Below, piece after piece: positions 1-9,151 of a stretch of DNA of 64,000 nucleotides (its first letter is position 1; the number at the start of each line of letters is the position of its first letter). Under the pieces are notes generated by a model. The model saw only the letters and a list, made by a program, of their open reading frames with translations, was not told the origin of the DNA and ran no database searches. The stretch is from CATQHD01 sp965243165 (GTDB taxonomy: Bacteria; Actinomycetota; Acidimicrobiia; Spongiisociales; Spongiisociaceae): the NCBI GenBank assembly GCA_965243165.1, contig OZ251535.1, positions 930,001 through 994,000 on the forward strand, in the 5' to 3' direction. A program made the translations under genes and the position numbers.

Positions 1-471
1 GAGGGCGACCCGCACCGGCCTTACTTCGACTCCCTCCTGGACCCCCTCCTCGACCAGCGCCCCTTCCGCGGGTTCATGACCGGCGCCATCGACCTGACCG
101 CCTTCGTGCCCGGCCCCGGCGGCGGCCGGTACACGGTGATGGACTTCAAGTCGAACACCCTTCCCGCCCTGGGCGCCGCCCCCGCCCCCGAGGACTACGG
201 GCCGGGGCCCCTCGCCGCCGCCATGAACCACGGCAACTACCCCCTCCAGGCCCTCCTCTATCAGGTCGCCCTCCACCGTTATCTGCAATGGCGGCTCGCC
301 GGTTACCGCCCGGAAGAGCATCTGGGCGGCTCGATGTACCTGTTCGTGCGGGGCATGATCGGCCCCGATACCCCGGCGGCGGAGGGGGAGCGGTGCGGGG
401 TGGCGCGCTGGCGGACGCCCCCGCAGGCGGTGGCGGCGGTCAGCCGCCTGTTCGCCGGGGGGGAGCGGTGA
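1..471 (+). CDS. recB: RecB C-terminal nuclease domain (5' end outside window)
   Basis: The frame is open from base 1 and stops at 469-471, giving the last 156 residues of a protein that begins upstream. It carries the RecB-family nuclease signature: a G-x-IDL segment (MTGAIDLT), then a DFKSN motif equivalent to the DYKSN catalytic Asp/Lys motif of RecB, then the helix YPLQALLYQVALHRYL that matches the family's Q-x3-Y helix. RecB is the 3'-5' helicase/nuclease subunit of RecBCD, which processes double-strand breaks and degrades foreign linear DNA. The stop overlaps the GTG of recD (GTGA), so the two are translationally coupled. recC presumably lies upstream, out of view. Identification rests on motifs plus the adjacent recD. 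Confidence 0.88.
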   Translation, partial: EGDPHRPYFDSLLDPLLDQRPFRGFMTGAIDLTAFVPGPGGGRYTVMDFKSNTLPALGAAPAPEDYGPGPLAAAMNHGNYPLQALLYQVALHRYLQWRLAGYRPEEHLGGSMYLFVRGMIGPDTPAAEGERCGVARWRTPPQAVAAVSRLFAGGER

Positions 472-2345
472 CCGGGGCGGGCGGCGCCCTCGAACGCCTG
501 GCGGCCGCCGCCGCCGACCCCCGGGCGGTGATGAGCGCCCCCGGCCTGCTGGCGCCCTTCAACGACTGCGGCGTCCTGTCCCCCCTCGACGTCCACGCCG
601 CCGCCGCCGCCGCCCGCTTCTGCGGAGAGGACGACCCGCGGGCGGTGCTGGCGGCCGCGCTGGCGGTGCGGGGCGCCCGCCTCGGCAGCGTGTGCATCGA
701 CCTGGGGCGCCAGCGCGGGTCCGTGGCGGTGGAAGGCCAGGACCCGGAGGTGATAGACGCCCTCCCCTGGCCCGACGCGGAGGGGTGGTTGGAGGCGGTG
801 GAAGGCAGCCGCCTGGCTGGCCGGGGCGGGCCGCTGGTGTCGGAGGGCGGGCGCCTCTACCTGGAGCGTTACTTCCGGTACGAAGACCGGGCCGCCCGCC
901 TGATCGAAGCCCGCGCCGCCGCCCCCGGCCACCTCCTCGACCGCAGCGTCGAGGAGGCCCTGGACCGGCTGCTCCCCCCCGCGGCGGAGGGGGGCGCCCC
1001 CAACCTGCAGCACCGGGCGGCGAAGGCGGCCCTGTCGGGGCGGTTCACGGTGATCGCCGGCGGGCCCGGCACCGGCAAGACCTACACCGTGGCGAGGATG
1101 CTGGCCGCCCTGGCGCACCGTCCCGGCCCCTTCCCGCGCATCGCGCTGTGCGCCCCCACCGGGAAGGCGGCCGCCCGGCTGGGCGAGGCGGTCGGCGAGT
1201 TCGCCGATGAAGAGGAACGGCGTCCGGCGGTGCGGGAGAGGCTGCGGGGCCTGCAGGCGAACACCAGCACCATCCACCGGCTGCTGGGATGGGCGTGGGG
1301 CCGGGGCCGCTTCGAGCACCACGAGCGGAACCGCCTGCTCCACGACCTGGTGATCGTGGACGAGATGTCGATGGTGTCGCTGCCGCTGGCGGCCAAACTC
1401 CTGTCGGCGGTGCGCAGAGACGCCGCGTTGGTGCTGGTAGGAGACCCGTACCAGCTGGAATCGATCGAGGCGGGCACCGTCTTGGCCGACATCGCGGGCC
1501 CGGCCGCGGACGGCGCCCTCCGCCCCCCGCCCGGCCCCGCCCCGCCCATCGAAGGCCGGGTAGTGGTACTGGAGCGGGTGCATCGCTTCCGGGAGAAGAG
1601 CCCGATCGCCGACTTCGCCGATGCGGTCCGCCGGGGGGACTCCGGGCAGGCCGTCGACCTCTTGGGCCGCGGCCTCGAGGGCCTGAATTGGGTGAAGGAC
1701 AGCTCGGCGGACGGGTTCGGGGCGCTGTGGGGGCGGCTGATCGCGGAGCGGTCCCGGCTGGTGGAGCTGGCCAGGCGGCCCGGCGGGGGGGCGGCGGCGC
1801 TCGAGCAGATCAGCGGGACGGCGGTGCTGTGCGCCCACCGGGAGGGCCCGGGCAGCGTCGCCGAGTGGCGGCGGATCATCGAGGGTGCGCTCGACGCCCG
1901 CTTCCCCGGCCTCCGGTACGGCGGCCCCTGGTATCCGGGCCGGCCGGTGATGATCACCAGCAACGACTACAACCTGGGCCTCTACAACGGCGACATCGGC
2001 GTGGCGGCCTATACGTCCGAAGGCCTGAGGGCGGTGTTCGACCGAGGCGGGGATTTTCCGCCCGGCTACCTGGGCGAGCACGCCACCGTCCACTCCATGA
2101 CCATCCACAAGAGCCAGGGCTCCCAGTTCGAGAAGGTGCTGGTCTCGCTCCCCCCCGCCTCGTCTCGGCTGCTGACCCGGGAGCTCCTCTACACCGCCGT
2201 GACCAGAGCGTCGAAGTCGGTGACCCTCATCGGAGCCGAATCCGTCATCCGCCGGGCGGTGGAGCGCTCGGTCCAGAGGGCCTCCGGCCTGAGGGCGAAG
2301 CTGTGGAACCCGGACGCCGCTCCCCCCGGCCCGCCCCCGCGGTAG
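468..2345 (+). CDS. recD: Exodeoxyribonuclease V alpha subunit (RecD helicase)
   Basis: SF1B 5'-3' DNA helicase subunit of RecBCD, 625 aa from a GTG at 468 that overlaps the recB stop. Visible motifs: Walker A GGPGTGKT (~residues 198-205), Walker B VIVDEMSM (~296), motif III LVGDPYQLESIEAG, the UvrD-C-like motif MTIHKSQGSQF (~545) and the last helicase motif LYTAVTRAS. The N-terminal ~180 residues form the family's alpha-helical domain. The frame remains open upstream of 468 inside recB, but the GTGA overlap and the domain start favour 468. Length matches bacterial RecD (about 600 aa). No gene follows until the repeat region. Confidence 0.93.
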   Translation: MTGAGGALERLAAAAADPRAVMSAPGLLAPFNDCGVLSPLDVHAAAAAARFCGEDDPRAVLAAALAVRGARLGSVCIDLGRQRGSVAVEGQDPEVIDALPWPDAEGWLEAVEGSRLAGRGGPLVSEGGRLYLERYFRYEDRAARLIEARAAAPGHLLDRSVEEALDRLLPPAAEGGAPNLQHRAAKAALSGRFTVIAGGPGTGKTYTVARMLAALAHRPGPFPRIALCAPTGKAAARLGEAVGEFADEEERRPAVRERLRGLQANTSTIHRLLGWAWGRGRFEHHERNRLLHDLVIVDEMSMVSLPLAAKLLSAVRRDAALVLVGDPYQLESIEAGTVLADIAGPAADGALRPPPGPAPPIEGRVVVLERVHRFREKSPIADFADAVRRGDSGQAVDLLGRGLEGLNWVKDSSADGFGALWGRLIAERSRLVELARRPGGGAAALEQISGTAVLCAHREGPGSVAEWRRIIEGALDARFPGLRYGGPWYPGRPVMITSNDYNLGLYNGDIGVAAYTSEGLRAVFDRGGDFPPGYLGEHATVHSMTIHKSQGSQFEKVLVSLPPASSRLLTRELLYTAVTRASKSVTLIGAESVIRRAVERSVQRASGLRAKLWNPDAAPPGPPPR

Positions 2346-2404
2346 GCGGATTGCCTCCAAAATCTTTCGCGTTCCCGCCGAATCCTCGAATCGAGGGCAG
2401 AAAC

Positions 2405-2636
2405 TGTCACAGGCGCAGAGTATGTTGTCCGGGTACAGACATCGCAGCGGTCCGGACCGCTCCGATCAGAACGCAGCGCCCCCCGGCCGAACAACGGGGG
2501 GCGGCGAAAGTAGCCGAAGGCCGGCATCCGGCGGAGGCGGCCCTCACGCGCCGCCCCGCTCTGGAATCACGATGGCGGAGGAGGCGGGGGAAGGGCCCGG
2601 CGAAGCCGGGGCGGGGGGGCGAGAGCGCGAAAATCC
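2405..2636. repeat. 232-bp dispersed repeat, copy 1
   Basis: Begins TGTCACAGGCGC and ends GAGAGCGCGAAAATCC. Contains the landmark GTACAGACATCGCAGCGGTC and, near its right end, the inverted pair CCCGGC-GAA-GCCGGG. Nearly identical to copies at 2804 and 3487. Copies 1 and 2 lie in a longer unit of about 400 bp that also shares a right-hand GCGGGGCGGCGCCG block and a left-hand GGATTCCCGCCGA-type block. No transposase is encoded. Confidence 0.85.
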
Positions 2637-2803
2637 AAGTTATGCGGGGGTGCGGCCCCGTTATGCAGGTGCGGTCCAAGTTATGCGGGGCGGCGCCGCC
2701 TTCGGCGGAAGGGGGTAGGTCGGCGCCGGGTGCGGCCGGTATTTCCCTGCCGTGATCGGCGGAGGTTGGATTCCCGCCGAGTTTCCGGTCGAGGGCAGAA
2801 AAC

Positions 2804-3036
2804 TGTCACAGGCGCGGAGTATGTTGTCTGGGTACAGACATCGCAGCGGTCCGGGCCGCTCCGATCAGAGTTGCAGCGCCCCCCGGCCGAACAACGGGGA
2901 GGCGGCGAAAGTAGCCGAAGGCCGGCATCCGGCGGAGGCGGCCCTCACGCGGCCGCCCGCTCTGGAATCACGATGGCGGAGGAGGCGGGGGAGGGTCCCG
3001 GCGAAGCCGGGGCGGGGGGGCGAGAGCGCGAAAACC
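2804..3036. repeat. 232-bp dispersed repeat, copy 2
   Basis: Same orientation as copy 1 and offset by 399 bp, starting TGTCACAGGCGCGG. The flanks are also similar (GGAGGTTGGATTCCCGCCGA to the left at 2761; ATGCGGGGCGGCGCCG to the right at about 3075), so copies 1 and 2 form an imperfect tandem of ~400-bp units. No long coding frame here has recognisable protein similarity. Confidence 0.85.
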
Positions 3037-3143
3037 CAATTGCGGTTGCGCCAGTACGTGTTTGCGGTCCCAATATGCGGGGCGGCGCCGCTTTCGGCGG
3101 TGCGGCCGGTGTCCTCCCCGCCGGATCAGTGGAGGTTGGATTC

Positions 3144-3486
3144 CCGCCGAATCTCGGCCGAGGCTGAATATGCCGTCCGGACACCGGTCGCGTATCCGCT
3201 TCGGGCGTATGTCGAGCACCCGCCGGCCCTGAACCCGCACGGCTGGGCACCGCGGCGTCGACCGGCTTGACCACGCCTCGGCCTCCAGCCGGGACGGGGT
3301 GTCTGCAACATTCGACCTGTCAGGGTCCTCCGCAGCCGTACCGTTAGATCATCATCGCCCCCATCGGGTCTCTTGGTAATCGGCCTGTGTTTGCATCACC
3401 GATCACAAGTCGGGCTCCGACCAACTTTCGAGAACCCGACCCACCCGCCTCGCCCTTTCCCCCAGAGTTTCGCGGACGCCTCGATA
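3144..3486. other. Non-coding gap between repeat copies 2 and 3
   Basis: About 340 bp without a convincing gene. It begins with TTGGATTCCCGCCGAATCTC, a copy of the repeat's left flank, then becomes unique sequence with short non-conserved frames. No RNA gene or clear promoter recognised. Confidence 0.5.
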
Positions 3487-3720
3487 TGTCACAGTCGGCG
3501 GGTATGTTGTCGGGGTACAGACATCGCAGCGGTCCGGGCCGCTTCGATCAGAACCGCATCACCCTCCGGTCGAACAGCGGGGGGGAGCGAAATTAGCCGA
3601 CGGCCGGCATCCGGCGGAGGCGGCCCTCACGCGCCGCCCCGCTCTGTGGATCACGATGGCGGAGGAGGCGGGGGAGGGGCCCGGCGAAGCCGGGGCGGGG
3701 GGCCGAGAGCGCGAAAATCG
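3487..3720. repeat. 232-bp dispersed repeat, copy 3
   Basis: Starts TGTCACAGTCGGCGG and ends GAGCGCGAAAATCGG, same orientation as copies 1 and 2 but more diverged at a few sites. It lies just downstream (on the minus strand) of the HNH gene, whose frameshifted reading frame runs through it. Confidence 0.82.
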
Positions 3721-3803
3721 GGGTAGTGCGGGGAAGGTCCGAGAGCCCTGAAATCCGAATGAGTTCGGGCCGGTAAGGCCGAGCGGGCCTGTCCGGGCTT
3801 GGG

Positions 3804-5379
3804 TCATCCGATTGCGGGGAGGGTGCGCAGCTGGGGCGGGGGGTGTTTCCGGCGGGTGGGCCGGGGTCGGATGAGTCTTCGCCGGTGTGGGGGTGAGCGG
3901 GGGTCGAGTTGGAGTCCGTTGCGGTGGACGGCGACGTGGTGGTGGTACCAGCAGAGGGTGGCGAGGGTTGTCGGCTTGGTGGGTTCCGCCTTGGGATTGG
4001 GGGGTGATGTGGTGGACTTCGAGGCGGTGGGTGTTGGTGCATCCGTCGATGAGGCATCCGTCGTCTCGGGCGAGGACGGCTCGTCTGAGGCTGGGGCGGA
4101 TTTGTTGTTTGGTTCCTCGGGTGAGGATGCCGTGTTCGGTGATGGTGTGGTGTTCGGTTTTGCCGGTGCAGTGGATGAGGTCGATGGTGTCGGGTCCGAT
4201 TCTGGGTCCTCCCAGGATGTTGACTCCTTGTTCGTAATTTGATTGTTCGGCGAGTTGTTGGTCGGCGACGATCATGAGCAGGGGTTGGCGGCGGTTGCGT
4301 CCGGCGGCTCGGCGGGCGGTGTGGAGGATGTCGTCGATGTGTTCTCGGCGGATGGTGTGGTCGGTCTCGTCGGCGTGGTCAGTCTCACTTTCGGGTTGTT
4401 CTTCTTCGGTGTGGTCGGCCCGGTGTTGTTCCCAGGCGGCCAGGTCTTCCACTCGCGCTGTCAGGTCTTCGGCGGTGCCGGTCTGCCCGCTGTTGTGGGG
4501 GTGGTCGGTGGTTTGGTCGAGCTCGTCTTGGCACATTGAGGTCAAGGCCAGCGCCCGCCGCAGCCCGGCGTCCGGCCGCATCTGGCCGTCTTCGTTGTTG
4601 CTGGCGGGGGGTGTGATGCGGTCGGCGCGTTGTTGGAGGGCTTGGCGGCAGATTTCGCCTTCGTAGCCGCCGAGCTGTCCGGCTACGCGGTAGTGGCTTT
4701 CGTCGAGAGAGGGCTGGAAGCTGATGTATTGGCCGTTGAAGATGCGTTTCTCGTCGGTGCGGGTCATTTTCCGGAGTTTCGCCAGGAAGCGCTTCACGCG
4801 CCCGAGGTCGAGGCGGCGGGTTGCTTGGATTTGTTCGGGGGCGGCTCCGGCTTCGCGGAGGCGGGTTTCTTCCAGCACCCTGACATACGACAGCCGGCCT
4901 TTGCGGATTGCGTTGATGGTGCCTTCATCTATGCGGTCGGCCAGGTAGACCAGGTTCTTGGCGGTGGTGCGGTGGACGTCCATCATCGCGGCTGTGAGGT
5001 CCACTCGGCTGGCGTATCCGGCTCGGCGGGCGCCGTCGAAGAGGAGCAGGGACTGTATCCAGTAGAGCTGGTCGCCTCGGGCGCGGCTGATTCCGGCTTG
5101 GGCTCGGACGAGTCCGGCTTCGGCTTTGGCGGTTTCTTTCTCGCGGTGGTCGTCGAAGCTTCGGGTGAAGGAGTTCCCCCGCCGCAGGAGTTGCAGGGTG
5201 CGGTCGTATACGTTCTGGCGTTGTTTTTGGTATTCGCTCATGTGGGCTTGGAGCCACGCCGGGCGCTCCCCGCCCTCGGCGCCGTCTGTTTCGTGGGTGG
5301 GGGTGTCTGCTTCGAGGGCGGGGTCGGCCTCGACGGTGAAGTCTTCGTCGGGGGCTCGGTCGGCCATGAAATCGAACAT
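3804..5379 (-). pseudogene. DUF222/HNH endonuclease family protein, frameshifted in the HNH motif
   Basis: The N-terminal three quarters match the actinobacterial DUF222 family (helical region from about GLVRAQAGISRARG to RRALALTSMCQDEL), followed by an HNH motif LARDDGCLIDGC...LEVHHITPQSQGG...ADN. After ADN the frame is lost. One extra base in the GGG run at 3965-3967 moves the expected continuation (LATLCWYHHHVAVHRNG) to the next frame, where it runs to a normal stop at 3804. Without correction the frame continues to 3559 and into repeat copy 3, producing a nonsense Pro-rich tail. ATG 5379 is chosen because TATAAT lies 6 bases before it; a GTG at 5397 is possible. Such proteins are often multicopy and linked to mobile DNA. 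A sequencing error is an equal explanation. Confidence 0.8.
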
Positions 5380-5385
5380 ATCTAT

Positions 5386-5391
5386 ATTATA
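5386..5391 (-). promoter_or_regulatory. -10 element TATAAT of the DUF222/HNH gene
   Basis: Perfect TATAAT on the minus strand (5391 to 5386), followed by six bases and ATG at 5379. This places the transcription start at or next to the start codon, suggesting a leaderless mRNA. No good -35 box is visible. Confidence 0.5.
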
Positions 5392-5397
5392 CAACAC

Positions 5398-5667
5398 ATC
5401 TGTGACTAGTAATATTCCCGGTTGTTCCAGATTCTTCTAAAATCCAAATAATCTTTCCCCGGCGGACTGATCTCGGAAGCAGATACCGCCCGCCGCCCCG
5501 CCCTGCTCCCTCTCGTTTTCCGAAGCGCCGGATTTCCCCCCGTCCCGGCCGAGGCCCTGCCCTGCTTCCCGCTAATTTCCGAAGAGCCCGAAAACCTCTA
5601 TCCCGATTTTTTCTTGTCCCCGCGGGGCGGGCGGTATCCTCCCCGCCGTGATCTGCGGAGTTCTGCC
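5398..5667. other. Intergenic region between divergent HNH and acyltransferase genes
   Basis: Two related segments (TTTTCCGAAGCGCCGGATTT near 5516 and AATTTCCGAAGAGCCCGAAAA near 5573) form an imperfect direct repeat. At about 5628-5660 GGTATCCTCCCCGCCGTGAT resembles the right flank of the 400-bp repeat unit (2740 and 3112), so a remnant of that repeat abuts the acyltransferase start. Confidence 0.4.
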
Positions 5668-7668
5668 TTGACCGTTGCCGCGCCGCCGGGCGGGGCTGCG
5701 CCCCCGGAGCGCCGCCGCAGCGACCTCGACGCCCTGCGGAGCTTCGCCATGCTGTTGGGCATCGGCCTGCACGCCGCCATGTCGTTCTTTCCGGGCTTCT
5801 GGTGGGTGGAGGACCGGACGGCGGGCTGGGGCAGCCTCTACGACGAGTTCCTGTGGGCGGTGCACGGTTTCCGCATGCCGGTGTTCTTCCTGATGAGCGG
5901 GTTCTTCACCGCCATGCTGTGGCGGCGCCGCGGCCTGAAGGCGCTCCTTTCCCACCGCCTCCGGCGGGTGGCGCTTCCGTTGGCGGTCGGCCTGTTGACC
6001 CTCGTCCCGCTGACGAACTGGGTGGGGGGCCGGGCCGTCTCCTCCGGAGCGCAGGCGGAAGCGGGGCAGGAGGGCATTTTCGAGGCGGTGTTCGCCGGGG
6101 ATGCTGAGCGGGTTGCGGAGCTGCTGGACGGGGGCGGCGACCCGGACATGCGGGCCGATCCTGACGGTTGGACGCTGCTGCACGCCGCGGCTTTCACCGG
6201 CGATCCCGAGATGGTGGAGCTGCTGCTTTCCCGGGGCGCCGACCCGGCCCTGACCTCGCCCGCGTCGGAGGGGCGGACCCCCCTGGAAGTGACGTTTCAC
6301 TTCGGGCAGGAGAAGGCGGCGGACTTGCTGGTTTCCTACGGCGGCGGCGACGGGCCGGAGGAAGGGAAGGAATGGTCGGATTACCCCGGTTGGGCGGCCG
6401 GCGCCGAAGGGGGCGGGGAGGACGAGGGGGCCGGGTTCGACCCGGCCGAGGAGGCGGAGGAGGAGGGGGGCGTATTCGAGGCGGTGTTCGCGGGGGATGT
6501 CGAGCGGGTTGCGGAGCTGTTGGACGGGGTTTACGACCCGGACATGCGCAACGATCCGGGCGGCTGGACGCTGCTGCATGCGGCGGCTTTCACGGGTGAT
6601 CCCGAGATGGTGGAGCTGCTGCTTTCCCGGGGCGCCGATCCGGCTCCGACGGCGCCCGCGTCGGAGGGGGAGACCCCCTTGGGGGTGGCTTTCTATTTCG
6701 GGCAGGAAGAGGCGGCGGATTTGTTGGTTTCCCACGGGGGAGGCGACGGGCCGGAGGAGGGGCGGGAATGGGCGGATTACCCCGGTTGGGCGGCCGGCGC
6801 CGAAGCCGGCGGCGGGGAGGGGGAAGGCGGGGAGGACGGCGGGTCCGCACTCGACCTGGCCGAGGCGGTCAACAGCTTCCATCACCTCTGGTTCCTCTAC
6901 TTCCTGCTGTGGCTGGCGGCGGGGTTCGCCGCGGTTGCCTGGGCGGTTGACCGCTGGGGCGGGGGGCGGCCCGGCGGATCGGCCTGGCCCCGGCTGGTGA
7001 TGTGGTCGATGATCCCCCTCACCCTCCTCCCGCAGCTGGCCATGGGGGGCGGCGGCGCCTTTCCGGTCTTCGGGCCCGACACCTACGACGGTTTCCTGCC
7101 GCCCGCCGAAGCGCCCCATCTGCTGGTCTACTACGCCGCCTTCTTCACCTTCGGAGCCCTGCTGTACGGACGTCCGGCCCCCGGCGGCGGGTTGGCCTCC
7201 GATCGGATCGGCCGGTTCTGGCCCTTCACCCTGCCCTTGTCCCTCCTGATCGCCTTCCCCATCGGGCTGGCTTTCACCTTCGACCCCGAGATGTTCTCCT
7301 GGCCGGCCGCTTCGGTGCTGCAGGTGCTGTACGCCTGGGGCATGTGCCTCGGCCTGATGGGGCTGTTCCGGGCGCTGCTGGGGCGGGAGCGCCGGGGCGT
7401 CCGCTATCTGTCCGACTCTTCCTACTGGCTGTACCTGGCCCACCTCCCCCTGGTGGTCGCCGCCCAGCTGTGGGTGCGGGACTGGGCGGTTCCGTCGGGG
7501 GTCAAGTTCCTGGGCATAACGGCCGGGGTGACCCTGCTGCTCCTGGCGTGCTACCAGCTGTTCATCCGGTACACCCCGGTCGGGGCGGCGCTCAACGGGA
7601 AGAAGACCCGCCCGCCCCGCCGCCCGGTCCGTCCGGCCCCGGATCTGGACGCTCGCGCCAAGGCCTGA
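5668..7668 (+). CDS. Membrane acyltransferase (acyltransferase-3-like) with two internal ankyrin modules
   Basis: About 666 aa from TTG 5668, preceded by GCGGAG; an in-frame ATG at 5614 lies in repeat-like sequence and is less likely. The N-terminus RRSDLDALRSFAMLLGIGLHAAMSF is typical of integral-membrane acyltransferase 3 proteins, including the first-helix His thought to be catalytic. Further hydrophobic helices occur near residues 70-135 and from about 410 to the end (HHLWFLYFLLWLAAG, LYLAHLPLVVAAQLWV). Between them is a hydrophilic insert with two near-identical 132-aa modules containing ankyrin units (DGWTLLHAAAFTGDPEMVEL, LLLSRGADP) and acidic Gly-rich linkers. The family transfers acyl groups to sugars, glycans or lipids; substrate unknown. 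The 3' end overlaps the convergent amidohydrolase by 77 bp. Confidence 0.78.
   Translation: MTVAAPPGGAAPPERRRSDLDALRSFAMLLGIGLHAAMSFFPGFWWVEDRTAGWGSLYDEFLWAVHGFRMPVFFLMSGFFTAMLWRRRGLKALLSHRLRRVALPLAVGLLTLVPLTNWVGGRAVSSGAQAEAGQEGIFEAVFAGDAERVAELLDGGGDPDMRADPDGWTLLHAAAFTGDPEMVELLLSRGADPALTSPASEGRTPLEVTFHFGQEKAADLLVSYGGGDGPEEGKEWSDYPGWAAGAEGGGEDEGAGFDPAEEAEEEGGVFEAVFAGDVERVAELLDGVYDPDMRNDPGGWTLLHAAAFTGDPEMVELLLSRGADPAPTAPASEGETPLGVAFYFGQEEAADLLVSHGGGDGPEEGREWADYPGWAAGAEAGGGEGEGGEDGGSALDLAEAVNSFHHLWFLYFLLWLAAGFAAVAWAVDRWGGGRPGGSAWPRLVMWSMIPLTLLPQLAMGGGGAFPVFGPDTYDGFLPPAEAPHLLVYYAAFFTFGALLYGRPAPGGGLASDRIGRFWPFTLPLSLLIAFPIGLAFTFDPEMFSWPAASVLQVLYAWGMCLGLMGLFRALLGRERRGVRYLSDSSYWLYLAHLPLVVAAQLWVRDWAVPSGVKFLGITAGVTLLLLACYQLFIRYTPVGAALNGKKTRPPRRPVRPAPDLDARAKA
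6082..6840 (+). repeat. Intragenic duplication of the ankyrin module (396-bp period)
   Basis: Unit 1 starts at 6082 (GAGGCGGTGTTCGCCGGGGA) and unit 2 at 6478, offset 396 bp (132 codons). Each codes for an ankyrin segment, an LLLSRGADP turn, and a DYPGWAAGAE linker. High nucleotide identity suggests a fairly recent in-frame duplication. Confidence 0.85.
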
Positions 7669-9046
7669 GCAGGCCGTGCAGTCCGGCCCGGTCGATCAGC
7701 TCCGCCGAACGCGTCCGCGCCTCGGCCATCACCTCCCCCTCGTCGACCTTCACCGCGGCCCCGTTCTCGTAGACGACCTCCCCGCCGACGATCGTCATCA
7801 CCACGTCTGAGCCCCGGGCGGCGTACACCAGGGTCGATATCAGCCGGTTCAGAGGCTGCAGATGGGGCCGTTCGAGGTCGATCACCGCCAGATCGGCCAG
7901 CTTGCCCGGGGCGATCACCCCGGCGTCCAGGCCCAGATAACGGGCCCCCTCCCGGGTCGCCAGGCAGAAGGCCTCCTCGGCCCAGGCCGCGGCCGGATCG
8001 AGGGAGGTCAGCCGCTGCACGAACACCGACTGCTTCATCTGCTCGAACATGTCCTGGCGATGGTCGCAGGCGGATCCGTCCGTGCCGAGCGCCACCACCG
8101 CCCCCGCCTCCCGGAGGTCGCGCAGCCGGAGGGCCCCGTCCGCCATGTAGCAGTTGGAGGTGGGGCAGTGGGCCACTCCGGCGCCCGCCTCCCCGACGCG
8201 GGCCACCTCGTTGTCGTCGAGCCACACGCCGTGGGCGAGCGCCGCCCGCTCGTCGAGCAGCCCGGCGCGGTGCATCCACTCCACCGGGCGTTCCCCGAAG
8301 CACGAAACGTAGGCGGCGGGGTCGGCCTCGGGCGCCGAGCAGTGGATGTGCCAGCCGACCCCCAGCTCCCGCGCCAGCTCCACCGAAGCGCAGATCAGCT
8401 CCCGCTCGATGAAGTTCCCGTCCGGGGCCGGCCACACCGACACCCGCCGCCCGGCGGTTGCCTCCGCCGCCGCCCGCGTGATCTCCAGCTCCTCCTCGGG
8501 AGAGAGGGCGAAGAGGTAGTCCGGGATGTTGTAATGCCTGGTCACCTCGGCGGGGCGGCCGAAGATGCCGCGCGCGACCACCCCCCGCAGGCCCACTTCT
8601 TCGATGGTCCGGGCCGCCCCGACCACGGCCTCGAGATCCGCCGGGGCGTAGTGGTCGTCGAGCACGGCCGTGGTCCCGGCCCGGACGGCCTCGAGGGCGG
8701 TCAACCTGATTCCGGCCCAAGCCTCCCGGGCGGTGATCTCCTGCGCATACGGCCACATGAAACCGCTCAGCCAGGGGTACAGGGGCATGCCGTCCCCCAG
8801 GCCGCGGCCCAGGCTCTGGAACATATGGGTGTGGGCGTCCACGAAGCCCGGGACCACCGCCTTCCCGGTGCAGTCGACCACCCTCTCGGCCTGAAAACGG
8901 TCGAGGTCCTCCGGCGCCCCCACCGCCGCGATCCGGCCGCCGGCCACCGCCACCGCTCCGGGTTCCAGCACCCGGCGTTCGTCGTCGACCGTTACGACCG
9001 CCCCGTTCGTCAACAGCATGTCGCAGCGTTCAGGCCTGTTGTCCAC
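7592..9046 (-). CDS. Amidohydrolase of the ATZ/TRZ-SAH deaminase type (nucleobase/nucleoside-type deaminase)
   Basis: 484 aa. Start GTG 9046 is chosen because GGAAGGAGGG (9052-9061) sits five bases upstream; ATG 9019 is an alternative. Metal-binding motifs of the amidohydrolase superfamily are clear: VDAHTHMFQ (HxH), GWHIHCSAPE (third His), LAHGVWL (fourth His) and LGTDGSACDHR (catalytic Asp). An N-terminal TNGAVVTVDDERRVLEPGAV and C-terminal GVIAPGKLADLAVIDL complete the composite beta domain. Relatives deaminate or dechlorinate purines, triazines, methylthioadenosine or S-adenosylhomocysteine; the substrate cannot be told from sequence. It faces a BMP-type nucleoside-binding lipoprotein gene, which makes a nucleoside or base substrate plausible (inference). 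Confidence 0.85.
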   Translation of the reverse strand: MDNRPERCDMLLTNGAVVTVDDERRVLEPGAVAVAGGRIAAVGAPEDLDRFQAERVVDCTGKAVVPGFVDAHTHMFQSLGRGLGDGMPLYPWLSGFMWPYAQEITAREAWAGIRLTALEAVRAGTTAVLDDHYAPADLEAVVGAARTIEEVGLRGVVARGIFGRPAEVTRHYNIPDYLFALSPEEELEITRAAAEATAGRRVSVWPAPDGNFIERELICASVELARELGVGWHIHCSAPEADPAAYVSCFGERPVEWMHRAGLLDERAALAHGVWLDDNEVARVGEAGAGVAHCPTSNCYMADGALRLRDLREAGAVVALGTDGSACDHRQDMFEQMKQSVFVQRLTSLDPAAAWAEEAFCLATREGARYLGLDAGVIAPGKLADLAVIDLERPHLQPLNRLISTLVYAARGSDVVMTIVGGEVVYENGAAVKVDEGEVMAEARTRSAELIDRAGLHGLLRPWRERPDPGPDGPGGGAGGSSSR

Positions 9047-9151
9047 CGCCGCCCTCCTTCCAAAAGTTCCTCCGAGTCCATGGTATAGGGGAATCCGGTG
9101 CGGCGCTCTCGAGCATCCGCGATTTCTCAAAGGCGGGCCGCTCGCGTCCGG

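Noticed and set aside
303..2360. Minus-strand 685-codon frame opposite recD
   Set aside because: Antisense shadow; recD on the plus strand has all helicase motifs and a GTGA overlap with recB.
2405..2450. TGTCAC start of the 232-bp repeat as the inverted end of an IS481-type element
   Set aside because: No matching inverted right end, transposase or target duplication could be seen, so the family assignment is unsupported.
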